This document shows, piece by piece, positions 45,913-57,290 of a DNA stretch of 64,000 bases (positions within the stretch are counted from its first letter, which is position 1; the number at the start of each line of letters is the position of its first letter). The stretch covers positions 1,210,092,609 through 1,210,156,608 of the forward strand of contig OX336388.2 of the NCBI GenBank assembly GCA_946902985.2, read 5' to 3'. The notes beneath the pieces are model-generated. The model did no database searches. It worked only from the letters and a program-made list of their open reading frames with translations, and was not told the origin of the DNA. This stretch comes from Meconema thalassinum. Its lineage: Eukaryota > Arthropoda > Insecta > Orthoptera > Tettigoniidae. The translations under genes and the position numbers were made by a program.

Positions 45913-45976
45913 CACATTTGCCCGATCTCATAAGTCTACATTTTCCTCATTTTTGCAAAATGTGAAAAGTAGGCTA
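44544..45976 (+). repeat. Family D element: ~287-bp array inserted in a B element
   Basis: Starts 'acaagaagttccgttaagaa', the B-type start, and ends with a CAGA-rich run (45850-45912) and a hairpin end ('tctacattttc...gaaaagtaggcta'), the B-type end, but the core repeat differs. 'aatcatgttgg(c/t)agcactg' recurs at ~44991 and ~45278, and 'cgaaatttggttgaa' near 45210 and 45497. No gene; the 44904-45287 minus frame is an artefact. Confidence 0.75.
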
Positions 45977-46140
45977 AAAATAAAAATCCAACCTGGCGAC
46001 AATCTGAAATATTTAGACGGTTCTCAATATCTACGAATCTGTTACAGCAATTAAACTGAAATTTTGTATGTTGATAGTGGCAATTAACATGAGTAGGATA
46101 TATGAAAATAGGCTGTATAGTTCTTCACGGAACTACTTGT
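45977..46140 (-). repeat. Family B element, copy 5, end part
   Basis: One B monomer, then the reversed end 'ttcttcacggaactacttgt' (to 46140). It completes the element broken by the D insertion. It adjoins the TATATATA that starts the next A element. Confidence 0.8.
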
Positions 46141-48388
46141 TTATATATATAGATAATTCTTCGACTCGTGTGTATGTCACTGAACTCCTCCTAAACGGCA
46201 GCTCCGATTTTGATGAAATTTGGTATGTATATTGGGGTGGGTCCCTGTATGGTTTAGATTCACAATCTGACCCGGTAGGTGGAAAAAACACAATTTTAGA
46301 ACCACAATATACAACCAAAACAGTCGTCATGGAAACCACTAGCCTTGGCCTTGGTGAAAGCTGATGTCTTTGGACGGTTTGTCTCTGCACGTTAGAGCCA
46401 CCTGGTCACAACCTGTACAACTACCGCCGTAACTTACACTCCGCCCGGGGCGCAAAGTTATGTTGCACCATAGGTGGAGGTGATGTCGAATTCTTCTCTT
46501 TGTCTCTGCACGTTAGAGCGTTTCAACAAAGTCCTGAATGCGTTCATATACCATACATCCGATTGCGATGAAACTTGGATGAGACGTTGAGTGTACTCCA
46601 GGAAAGGTTTCTGGCTTATTAAATCCATTTTACAATAGATAGCGCAGAGTAGATTCAACAAATGAGTGACGAAGCACGAAGCGTTTCAACAAAACCCCGT
46701 ATAAGTATATACACCATTCATTGATTGCGATGAAACTTTGATGAGCTGTTGTGTACACTTACGTGAAGGTTTCTAACTTAGTAAATCCATTTCACAGGAG
46801 GTTGCGCACGAGTAGATTCAACAAATGAACGACGACACGCGAAGCGTTTCAACAAAGTCCCGTATGCGTTCAAATACCATTCGTCCGATTACGATGAGAC
46901 TTGGGTGAGATCTTGCGTACACTCTAAGGAAAGTGTCTTCCTTAATAAATCAATTTTACAATACGTAGCGCACGAGTAGATTAAACAAATGAGTGACGGC
47001 ACGAGAATAGTTTCAACAAAGTACAGTATGCGTTCATATACCATTCATCCGATTGCGATGAATCTTTGGTGACTTGTTGCGTACACTCCAGGAAAGGTTT
47101 CTGGCTTAGTAAATTAATTTTACAATAGGTAGCGCATGAGTAGATTCAACAAATGAGTGACGGCACGCGGATCGTTAAAAGAAAATCCCGTATGCGCTCA
47201 TATGCCATTCAGCCGATTCCGATGTAACTTTGATGAGTTGTTGTGTACACGTCGGGGAAGTCTTCAATTTGGAAAATCCATTTTATAATATTGGTAGCGC
47301 ACTGTAGATGTAACAAATGAGTGACGACGCGCGAAGGGTTTCAACAAAATCCCGTATGCGTTCATATACTATTCATCAATTGTGATGAAACTTTGATGAG
47401 TCGTTGTGTACACTTACGTGAAGCTTTCTAACTTAGTAAATCCATTTCACAGTTGGTAGAGCACGAGTAGATTCAACAAATGACTGTCAGCGCACGAATC
47501 ATTTAAACAAAATCCCGTATGCGTCTTATACCATTCATCCGATTGCGATGAGACATGGATGAGCTGTTGAGTGCACTACAGGGAAGCGTTCTGGGTTAGT
47601 AAATCCATTTTACAATAGCTAGTGCACGAGTAGATTCAACAAATGAGCGACGGCACGCGAATCGTTTCAAGAAAGCCCGTATGCGTTCATATACCATTCA
47701 TCCGATTGCGATGAAACTTTGGTGAATCGTTGAGTACACTCCAGGGAAGGTTTCGGGCTTAATAAATCCATTTTATAATAGGTAGCGTACGAGTAGATTC
47801 AACGAATGAGTGACGGCTCGCAAATCGTTTAAACAAAGTCCCGTATGCGTTCATATGCCTTTCATCCCATTGCGATGATTCATTGATGAGTTGTTGTGTA
47901 GACACCAGGGAAGGTTTTCGACTTAGTAAATCCATTTTACAATAGGTAACGCACGAGTAGATGCAACAGATGAGTGATTAAGCGTGAAGCGTTTCAACAA
48001 AATCCCGTATGCGTTCATACACCATTCATCCATTACGATGAAACTTTGATGAGTTGTTGTGTACACTTTCGTGAAGGTTTCTAACTTAGTAAATCCATTT
48101 CTCAGTAGTAGCGCACGAGTAGATTCAACAAGTGAATGACAGCGCACGCATCGTTTCAACAAAATTCCCTATGCGTTTATATGCCATTCATTTGATTGCG
48201 ATGAAACTTTGGTGAGTTGTTGTGCGCGCTCCCACGAATGTTTCTAAATTAGTTAATCCATTTACGATAGTTTAGAGGCAGTTAAACGAAATTTAAAAAA
48301 TAATATTGTGTATCTGAAAGCACTTCAAGAAACAAAGTTACAACACTTTTTTTGATTGGCAGGACAACCTCTGCCGGGTCAGCTAGTC
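46141..48388 (-). repeat. Family A element with E module, copy 3
   Basis: A unique module at 46155-46500 ('ttcgactcgtgtgtatgtca', 'tttgatgaaatttggtatgt') is followed by about eleven reversed 164-bp monomers, then a unique end 'ttctttgattggc...tgccgggtcagctagt' before TATATATA (48395). If read in this direction the end CTAG/T and start TC would fit Helitron ends, but the expected 3' hairpin is not clear. The frames 46068-46364 and 47923-48162 are artefacts. Confidence 0.75.
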
Positions 48389-50305
48389 TTTATATATATA
48401 AATAATTCTTCGACACGTGTGTATGTCACTGAACTCCTAAATGGCTGGGACGATTTCGATGAAATTTTGTATGTATGTTAGTGTGGGTCCTTGTATGGTT
48501 TAGATTCACAATTTGACCAGGTAGGTGGAATTCTAGAATTTTAGAATCACAATTTACACGCAATTTTAGAACCACAATATACAGTCATAAACAGTCGTCA
48601 TGGAAACCGCTAGCCTTGGTGAAAAGTGATGCTTTTGGACTGTTTGTCTCTGCACGTAGAGCTACCTGGTCGCAACCTGTACAACTATCGCCATAACATA
48701 CACTCCGCCCGTGGCGGAAAGTTGTGTTTTATACCAAAGATGGCAGTGATGTCGAATTCTACTGTTTGTTTCCTGCACGTTAGAGCGTTTGAAAGTCCCG
48801 TATACGTTCATATACCATTCATCTGATTGCGATGAAACTTGGGTGAGATGTTGAGAGCACTTCAGGGAAGGTTTTTGGCTTAGTAAATCCGTTTTACAAT
48901 AGATAGCGCACGACTAAATTCAACAAATGAGCGATGACGTGCGAAGCGTTTTAAAAAGGTCCCGTATGCGTTCAAATACCATTCGTCCGATAGCGATGAA
49001 ACTCGGGTGAGATGTTGTGTACACTCCAGGGAAGGTTTCTGTCTTAGTAAATTCATTTTACAATAGGTAGCGCACGAGTCGATTCAACAAATGAGTGACG
49101 ACGCGCGAAGCATTTCAACAAAATCCCGCGTAAGTTTATATGAGTTGTTGTGCACACTTACGTGAAGGTTTCTAATGTAGTAAATCCATTTCACAGGAGG
49201 TAAAGCACGAGTAGATTCAACAAATGAGCGACGACGCGCGAAGCTTTAGAACAGGTCCCGTATGCGTTCAAGTACCATTCGTCTGACAGCGATGAAACTT
49301 GAGTGAGATGTTGTGTACACTCCAGGGAAGGCTTCTGGCTTAGTAAATCAATTTTACAATAGGTAGCGCACGGCTTGATACAACAAATCAGTGACGACGC
49401 GCGAAGCGTTTCAACATAATCCTGTATAAGTTTATATACAATTCATCGATTGAGATGAAACTTTGATGAGTTGTTGTGTACACTTACGTGAAGGTTTCTA
49501 ACTTAGTACATACAATTCACAGGAGGTTGCGCTCGAGTAGATTCAACAAATGAGCGACGACTTGCGAAGCATTACAACAAGGTCCCGTATGCGTCAAATT
49601 CCATTCGTCCGATAGCGATGAAACTTGGGTGAGATGTTGTGTACACTTACGTGTGGGTTTCTAACTTAGTAAATCTATTTCACAGGAGGTTGCGCACGAG
49701 TAGATTCAACAAATGAGCGACAACGCGCGAAGCGTTTCAATAAGGTCCCGTATGCGTTCAAATACCATTCGTCCGATTACGATGAAACTTCGGCGAGATG
49801 TTGTGTACACCCTACGGAAGGTTTCTGGCTTAATAAATCCATTTTACAATAGGTAGCGAACGAGTAGATTCAACAAATGGGTGACGGCACGCGACGGCAC
49901 GCGAATCATTTCAAAAAAGTACCTTGTGAGTCCATATACCATTTATCCGATAGCGATGAAATTTTGGTGAATTGTTGTGTACACTTACATGAAACTTTCT
50001 AACGTAGTAAATCCATGTCACAGTTGCTAGAGCACGAGTAGATTCAACAAATGAGTGACAGCGCACGAATCATTTAAACAAAATCCCGTATGCGTTATAT
50101 GCCATTTATCCGATTGCGATGAAACTTTGGAAAGTTTTTGTGCACGCTCCCACGAATGTTTCTAGATTAGTTAATTCATTTCATGATAGTTCAGAAGCAG
50201 TTAACAAAAATTGAAAAAAATATTGTGTATCCAAAAGCACTTCAAGAAACAAAGTTACAATACTTTCTTTGATTGACAGTACGTTTGCCGGGTCAGCTAG
50301 TAGTA
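48389..50305 (-). repeat. Family A element with E module, copy 4
   Basis: Directly follows copy 3 across a TATATATA tract. Same E module (from ~48408, 'ttcgacacgtgtgtatgtca'), about nine reversed monomers and the same end 'tgccgggtcagctag' (50288-50302). The E modules of the two copies differ by several small indels, so this is not a very recent tandem duplication. Confidence 0.75.
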
Positions 50306-51290
50306 TATATATATATTTTTAACGGTTTTCCCAGCGTAAGCTTAAAAAGCGCACGGACGCCAGTTTTTTCGACCTTTCCACTGAAATCGTTAGTGCTTGA
50401 CTTCCTTTCGTCATAAATAAATTATTTTCTACAGAAACCTTCCTCGAGATATCCTGTACAGAATGGTGAAAACCGCATCAAAATCCATTCATTGGTTTTC
50501 GAGATTACCCATGACATCCAAGAATCGGGGACTTTGTTTTACACTAAGTAGAGATTATACACCAATCAGTGCAATTTAATTTAATATAATATAATCCCCC
50601 TTCCATCCAATCTTAAATTGACTGTGAATTTTGCGGAACGAAAAGTTCACAGGCAAGATGAGAGTTGCACTTCCAGGGAATGGCAAGGTGAATGAAACTC
50701 AAATCCCCCTTCCGTCCAATCTTAACTTACTGTGTTTCACAGGCGAAATGCAGAAAACCCGAGTTGCACTTCCAGGGAAACTCCAAACACAACCACCCTT
50801 CTCAGAAGTCAACACGACTCCACGGTTTGCTGCTGGCTGTATCTGGGGCAATAGTTCGCCTGCTAGCTTGGTTGTAACAAGGATGATAGACCCGCCCTTA
50901 GCTAGCTCGTAAACTGTCGCCTCAGTAGTTGAATGGACATGGTTGGAAGACATTGAAACGTAAAAACACTTATAGTGGGCGATGTATTGAAGATAGACAT
51001 TTGCTCTCACGGACTTTTTTGTAGAACGTTTCATGCTGAACAATTCTAACACTCATAGTATTTAGATATTTTTAACGGTTTGCCCAGGGTAAGCTTACAA
51101 AGCGCTCAGACGCCAGTTTTTTCCCCCGACTTTTCCCATTAAATCGTTACCGCTCGTCTTCCTTTGATCATAAATAAATTAATTTCTACAGAAATCATCC
51201 TCGACCTCGAGATATCCTTTACAGAATGGTGAAAACTGCATCAAAAGCCATCCAGTGGTTCTCGAGTTTATCCGTAACCTGCGGTAGAGT
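50306..51290. repeat. Pair of ~215-bp direct repeats and a small internal duplication
   Basis: 50322-50530 and 51068-51280 match ('tttttaacggtt', 'gacgccagttttttc', 'tacagaatggtgaaaac') with moderate divergence. Between them, two partly repeated units ('cccccttcc(a/g)tccaatctta', 'gttgcacttccagggaa') lie at 50588 and 50705. The direct pair could be the ends of an element or two monomers of a longer array. No gene; the 50631-50912 frame is unsupported. Confidence 0.6.
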
Positions 51291-51784
51291 CTGTTGTTAC
51301 TTTTGTTGTTTTTTAGGGGCTTTGCGGCATCATGATTATGTAGTCCCGTGTACTTAAGTGAGTGTAGAAGTTGTCTGACAACCTGTGTCACTGTGATGTT
51401 TGTGTACCTTTAAACGAGGAGGGATTTGGGTAGGAAGGTGTTGTTGTTTTGTTTCATTTGAGAGGCTTGGACATCATGGTCATTTATCACCGTGTACTTT
51501 GGTGAGTGTTGAATTTTGTTTGCTAACCTGTGTCATTGCGATGGTTGTATTTGTGTGTGTATTAATAGTTCAGTTGAGGATTCAATCAATCAATGTACAG
51601 CACGTTGTTATTCAACCGAGTAGTTAAAAGAGACGTAAAACTAATAGCATTATTATTATTATTATTGTTATTCAACAAGCTACTGCAACCAATATTCAAT
51701 TATACTCCTTGAAAAGGACAATGAGTTATAACTATTCCCATGCATTTAGGAGAAGTAGGCTGTACGTTCTTTACTGAATATCTC
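51291..51784. repeat. Dispersed repeat, two related units, plus ATT run
   Basis: 51308-51410 and 51460-51560 share 'tggacatcatggtca' / 'cggcatcatgatta', 'cccgtgtac' and 'aacctgtgtcactgtgatg' words. A related stretch occurs at ~24625-24700 and ~25320. A short ATT run is at 51650-51667. No gene. Confidence 0.45.
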
Positions 51785-52265
51785 TTTTTTATTATGTCAT
51801 TCAAACCCGGCCGAAGTCGTCGGATTTTTAAGAGCGTTAAAAATCCCTCAGTATGCCTTCCTTCGGAGGGGAAGTAAAGCCGGAGGTCCCATGTCATTGA
51901 TTTATGGCATGTTAAACACCTTCCACTAATTCCACCTGTGTGAAGCTAAATTATAGTTAAACATTTGACAAACGCTCTTAAGTTCCTACGTTCGTCGCCA
52001 GGGGCCGACAGCGGTGGCGTCTGGTAACCAAGTTCTGAACTATTAGTCGTTGACGGTGGCGTTTGGCGGCAAAAGTAGGAACTACTTGAAAAAAATCAAT
52101 GTCTGCAGTCCTTACTTGAATTGAAAACAGAAACACACACTAATACAGCCACCACAATTAACACTGGTTATCAGACAGATTCTTCACACACCCAAAGTAC
52201 ACGGGGCTACATGACCGCGTTGTCGTAGCCCTAAACTAAGGAACCAACCAACCAACCAACCAACC
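51785..52265 (+). mobile_element. tRNA-derived SINE, copy 3 (AACC tail)
   Basis: Begins within the head at 'cattcaaacccggccgaagt' (B-box region) and has an extra ~100-base segment (51885-51975) compared with 3421-3890. It ends with the shared 3' module and five AACC units (52238-52260). The 51700-51897 frame is an artefact. Confidence 0.65.
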
Positions 52266-53365
52266 TGAGTATGTCATTCCTTAAAATGAGTAAACTCGCA
52301 CATTCATTTTTATTTGCATTAATTCGGAAATTCTATTTAAAAGTCATGTTTTTCTGTGAAAGTCTCCATTTATCCCATTTAAGGTCCCTCAGCCCGATTT
52401 AGCCCTTATAGGTTCTATGGGATTCTTATATTAGGAACAAAGGGGAATGAAACGGAGAAGTATGTCTAAGTAGTCTAATTAAGAAGCTGGAAAAAATAGG
52501 TTGAAACCTTCAAATAATCATAAGTCACCATGATATACATTAAGGCAGTTAAAATGGACAATTACGGCCTGATACAGGTGTAACCCATCCAAATCTGTTG
52601 GTAACATCAGGCACCAACAGATGGTACAATGAAACTGTTAAATGTTGCATGTAAATTGACAAAGGCATCTGTAAATCTCGTCAATTTTACACAGCTTCTG
52701 TTCAAATAAGATCCTCTATTAACACTAGTATAAATATCAATATGCACCTAAAACACTGAAATAATACATATTTAAAATATTAAGGCCTGGCGTGAATAGC
52801 AGATAGCAAACTGGAGGTACAACTTTCACTACTTCCATATAAATTCCAAATTAACTAGAGTATACACATCTATCAAGACCATTTATTATCATTACTACAA
52901 CCCAATACATAAATAATCCCTCCATAACTCGACATAATATACAACAAAACAACCAAAGTTTGCAACAACGGGCTGGTCACATTGGCATGGAGAGGAGTAC
53001 AGGCTGCATTTGTCTATCGATGGAATGCCGGGACAAATTTTATCTGGGAACTCGTTTCCCCTGTCAATTTTTCATTCCAGTAACCGTTCATTTATCGGTC
53101 CGAAAGAATGCAACAGTCGTTGCCAGTTGTCATGAGGTGGGACACCATCCTTGACCCAGCACTAGGATTGGATCATGTTGGTAGATTATATGAAGAGCAA
53201 CAAATAAAAGTGAAATAATTAGCAGACATTTTGACTTCGAGCAGGTGGAACGACGTTTACTCGGATTAAGTTATGAATATGCCTGTGTTTTGCACTTCAT
53301 GAAGTGTTCAGTTTATTGCACAATTTGCTGCAACTTTTATCCATTTTAGTATGTTTTTGCGTTTC
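52266..53365. other. No gene recognised
   Basis: Unique-looking AT-rich DNA with no supported gene. A 'cacttcatgaagtg' palindrome at ~53294 resembles the subterminal motif of the TIR shell at 23383-29885. Confidence 0.45.
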
Positions 53366-53380
53366 ACTAAGTAACCAAAA

Positions 53381-53884
53381 GTCGCCTCCGTAGCGTAGCG
53401 GTCAGCATGGTTAGCTGCCGCCCAGGAGGTCATGGGATCGATTCCCGGCTCTGCCACGAAATTTGAAAAGTGGTATGACTACTGGAACGGGGTTTACTCA
53501 GCCTCGGGTGGTCCAAATGAGTAGAGGGGGTTCGATTCCTACCTCAGCCATCCTCGAAGTGGTTTTCCGTGGTTTCCCACTTCGTCTTCGGGCAAATGCC
53601 GGGATGGTACCTACTGTAATGCCATAACCGCCTCCTTCCCTCTTCCTCACCTATCCATCCCAATCTTCCGTCCCTTCCCATCCCTCATGAGGCCCCTGTT
53701 CGCTTTACAGGTGAGGCCGCCTGGGCGAGGTGCTGATCACATCTCCCCAGTTGTATCCATCCCGACCAGATGTTCCAAGCTCCAGGACACTGCCCTTAGA
53801 GGCGGTAGTGGTGAGTTCCCTCGCTGAGTCCGTGGGAACCACCAACCTAGAGGGTAAATTGACTAAATAAAAAATAAAATATAA
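53381..53884 (+). mobile_element. Full-length tRNA-derived SINE with 15-bp target duplication
   Basis: Flanked by actaagtaaccaaaa at 53366-53380 and 53885-53899. A box 'tagcgtagcggtcagcatgg' (53391-53410), B box 'ggatcgattcccgg' (53435-53448), body with 'ggttttccgtggtttccc' and 'gcaaatgccgggatgg', then a 3' part with 'tgatcacatctccccagttg' and an A-rich tail (53866-53884). This is the reference for the split copy at 31687-36049. Non-coding; moved by a LINE's machinery in trans by analogy. Confidence 0.92.
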
Positions 53885-53899
53885 ACTAAGTAACCAAAA

Positions 53900-54173
53900 C
53901 CACTGGCCATATGGTTGCGAAATATTTATTACATCATATATCAGCACTTCATGAAGTGTCTAGACTTTCCGCGAAATGGCTGATTTCACCAAGAGATTAC
54001 AACAAATAGATCCGTGGAAGATCATTTGATATTGATTTTCAGAGCAAAGAATTGCTGTAATGATCTTAGTCAAACACTCCGTTCAGCATTTCATTTCTAG
54101 AGGACATTTCCTTGTATGTGATTGGAGGAGGAGAGGGCTGGGGCATATTTTCTTGTGAGGGGGAAGAGTAATA
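53900..54173. other. Remnant end of the TTCATGAA transposon family
   Basis: 53925-53995 ('ttacatcatat', 'cacttcatgaagtgtctag', 'gaaatggctgatttcacca') aligns loosely with the right end of the TIR shell (29813-29870), so the SINE at 53381 sits in or beside an old relative. The rest to 54173 holds nothing recognisable. Confidence 0.45.
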
Positions 54174-54195
54174 TATGTTGTTGTTGTTTGAGTCT

Positions 54196-56310
54196 TCAGT
54201 CTTTTGACTGGTTTGATGCAGCTCTAGATGCTTCCCTGTCCTGAGCTAATTGTTTCATCTCTACATAGCTCCGACACCCTACATCCGAGGCAATCTGTTT
54301 AACATATTCTAACCTTGGTCTACCCCTACAGTTTTTGTCCTCGACCCTTCCTTCCATAACTAAGCTTGCTATTCCTGGGTGTCTTAGTATGCGTCCTACC
54401 AACCTATCTCTTCTCTTCATTAGCAGTCGCCAGAAGCATCTCTCCTCTCCCACTCGTCTTAATACCTCTTTGTTTGTAACCCTATCTACCCATCTGATCT
54501 TCATCATTCTCCTGTAACACCACATTTCAAATACTTCAATTCTCCTCTTTTCTGCAGCACCAATAGTCCAAGTTTCACTTCCATAGAGCGCCACGCTCCA
54601 GACAAAGGCTTTCAAAAATGACTTCCTAATACCTAAATATATATTCGATGTCAGCAGATTCCTTTTTTGTAGAAATGCTTTCTTTGCCTGAGCCAACCTA
54701 CTTTTAATATCCTCTTTGCTTCGTCCATCACTGGTTATTCTGCTTCCTAAGTAACAGAAGTCTCCTACTTCCTTCAGCTTTTCACCTGCCAATTTGATCT
54801 CCATAGAGGTTTCTGATATATTTCGGCTGCATTCCAGTATTTTTGTTTTACATTTATTTATTTTCATCATGAATTCTTTCCGTAAGACGGAGTCCATACC
54901 ATTCAAAAACTCATTCAAATCCTCAGGCTTGTCGGCCAAGATGACGATGTCATCAGCAAATCTCAGAGTTGAAATTATTTCTCCTTGAATCTTCACTCCC
55001 ACTTTAAATTTTTCTCCGATTTCCTTCATTGCTTGTTCAATGTAAAGATTGAAAAGTATGGGTGATAAGTTGCAGCCTTGCCTTACACCTTTCTGAATAC
55101 CAGCTTCTCTCTCATGTCCTTCAACTCGAATGACTGCTGTCTGGTTTCTGTACAGATTGTATATCACCCTCCTATCCCTGTACTTTATTCCAATTGATTT
55201 CAAAATGTCAAACAATTTAGTCCAATCAACGTTATCAAAAGCCTTTTCTAAGTCTACAAAAGCCATGAACGTTCTCTTATCTTTCCTTATTCTACCTTCT
55301 AAAATCAGCCTAAGACTTAGTACAGCTTCCCTTGTTCCTACATTTCTCCTGAAACCAAACTGGTCTTCACCCAACTCCGTTTCTATCTGGCTTTCAATCC
55401 TCTTGTAAATTATTCTAGACAGGATCTTTGAAGCATGAGTAATCAAGCTGATTGTACGGTAATCTTCACATCTGTCAGCTCCCACTTTCTTTGGTATAGG
55501 GATGATTACATTCTTCTTGAAATCAGGGGGTACCTCACCTGTCTCATAAATCCTACACACCAAGTGAAATAACCTGATCAGACCTTCATCTCCTATGCAG
55601 CGTAGCAACTCAATCGGTATATCATCTATGCCTGGTGCTTTGTTCCTGCTTAAGTCTTCCAAAGCTCTATCAAATTCTGATCTCAATATTAAATCTCCTT
55701 TCGCATCCTCATCAATTTCCTCCTCCCTTTCCATTACATGATTCTCAATCTCCTTTCCCTTATACAAACTCTCTATGTAAGCTTTCCATCTGTCAACCTT
55801 TTCTTCCCTATCTGTTAGAGGCTTTCCATTTGTGTCCTTAATATTACAGCACTTAGTCTTCTTTTCCCCCAAAGTATTCTTAATCCTTCGATAAGCTGTG
55901 TCTACTTTTCCTAATTTCAGACAATTTTCTATACCTGCACATTTCTCTTTCAACCATTCTTCTTTTGCTTCCTTGCACTTCTTGTTAACCTCATTTCTCA
56001 GACGTCTGTATTCTGCTTTCCCCTTTTCATCTCTTAGATTCTTGTGTTTCCGCCTTTCATCCATCAATTCTAGTATATCCTGAGTGATCCACGGTTTTCT
56101 ACCTATTCTTTCTTTCCTACCAATGTTTTCTTCTGCGGATTTTGTTATTTCATTCTTCAAAAGTGCCCATTCGTCTGTAATTGAAGTTTGTTTAGGGTTT
56201 TTCATTAGTCCTTCCTTTATACTCTTTTTGAATCTTTCGTTTACATCCTTCTCTTTCAGTCTGTCTATTGCCCACCTTTTTGGCTTTTGACTTTTCTTCA
56301 GTTTCTTCAA
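54196..56310 (-). pseudogene. LINE reverse transcriptase part (704 codons)
   Basis: Open from just after the TGA. A basic, charged linker (first ~190 codons) is followed by the RT: IPIPKKVGADRCEDYRTISL, EDQFGFRRNVGTREAV, FVDLEKAFDNVDW, GVRQGCNLSPILFNLYIEQA and the catalytic FADD (complement of ~54945-54960). Then come the CYLGSRIT block and a C-terminal tail with ALYGSETWT, WCYRRMMKIRWVDRV and RGRPRLEY. No zinc finger is seen at the end. Catalytic motifs are intact. It would be translated only by TGA readthrough or from an internal start, so this copy is most likely dead. Confidence 0.9.
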
Positions 56311-56316
56311 CTTTAA

Positions 56317-57168
56317 TCAGCATTTCATTACAACCAGATTGTGATCAGAGTTTATGTCAGCACCAGGATATGTTTTACAATCCAAAATCTGGTTTCGAAA
56401 CCTCTGCTTGACCATAATGAAGTCGATTTGGTAACGCCCTGTATCTCCTGGTCTCATCCATGTGTATATTCTTCTATTGTGGTTATTGAATAAGGTGTTA
56501 GCTATGACCAACTCATGTTCGGTGCAGAATTCTACCAGCCTGCTTCCTCGATCATTCCTTTCACCTAATCCGAAATCTCCTATCTTCCCTTCCATCCCTT
56601 TTCCTACCACAGCATTCCAATCTCCCATTACTATAACATTTTCATCACCCTTGATATACCTCAGAATTTCGTCTATTTCTTCGTAGACCTTTTCAACATC
56701 CTCATCATCAGCTTGACTGGTAGGCATATAGACTTGTACCACTGTGGTGCACGTAGGTTTAGTATTGATTTTTGCTACAATAATCCGTTCACTATATTGC
56801 TCATAATATTCCACCCGCTGTCCAAGTTTCCTACTCAATATGAGGCCAACCCCTGCTTGGCCATTGTTTGATTTAGTGCCAATGACCCTATAGTCTCCTG
56901 ACCAAAAGTCCTGTTCCTCCTGCCAGTGCATTTCACTAATCCCAACCAAATCCAACCTCAACCTATCCATTTCCCTTTCTAAGTTTTCTAACCTTCCACT
57001 TCCTAGCAGACTTCTAACATTCCACGCTCCGATCCGTAGAATGTCAGATTTCCTCTTTGTCACTTCTGTGATGTTAACCCCCTCTCGAGTAGTCCCCACC
57101 CGGAGATCCGAACGGGGGACTAGTTTACCTCCGGATTGAAATTTTACAAGGGAGGAGGCCATCATCAA
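56317..57168 (-). pseudogene. LINE endonuclease part (283 codons, ends at TGA)
   Basis: Starts at ATG 57168. The endonuclease/exonuclease/phosphatase domain covers residues ~45-283, with RIGAWNVRSLLG, VGISEMHW (catalytic Glu), a VIVMGDWNAVVG block, YTWMRPGDTGRYQIDFIMV and the final SDHNLVVMKC (catalytic Asp-His). The domain is complete. The frame then meets TGA where the RT frame should follow, and homology resumes at once, so a single base change is enough to explain the break. Confidence 0.9.
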
Positions 57169-57290
57169 ATGTAATTATGCATAGAGAGGTGCATATCCTC
57201 GGGAATAGCATACGGCTGTAGTTTCCCGTTGCTTTCAGCCGTGCAGCAGGACGCAGTGTAGCCATTATTTGGCTTATATTATCAATATCT

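Larger units (their letters stand above)
54174..57290 (-). mobile_element. Near-full-length LINE, minus strand
   Basis: Endonuclease frame (56317-57168) and RT frame (54196-56310) lie in one reading frame split by a single TGA (56317-56319). A leader of ~120 bases is seen upstream and the tail is (AAC)n (complement of 54177-54189). It is the parent type of the truncated copy at 20727-21328. The target duplication is not resolved. Confidence 0.88.

Noticed and set aside
704..50305. CRISPR-like regular repeats
   Set aside because: Repeats of 146-650 bp without short conserved repeats and unique spacers, in a eukaryotic setting.
53381..53460. tRNA gene
   Set aside because: A and B boxes are present, but there is no cloverleaf continuation; the body, A tail and target duplication show a SINE.
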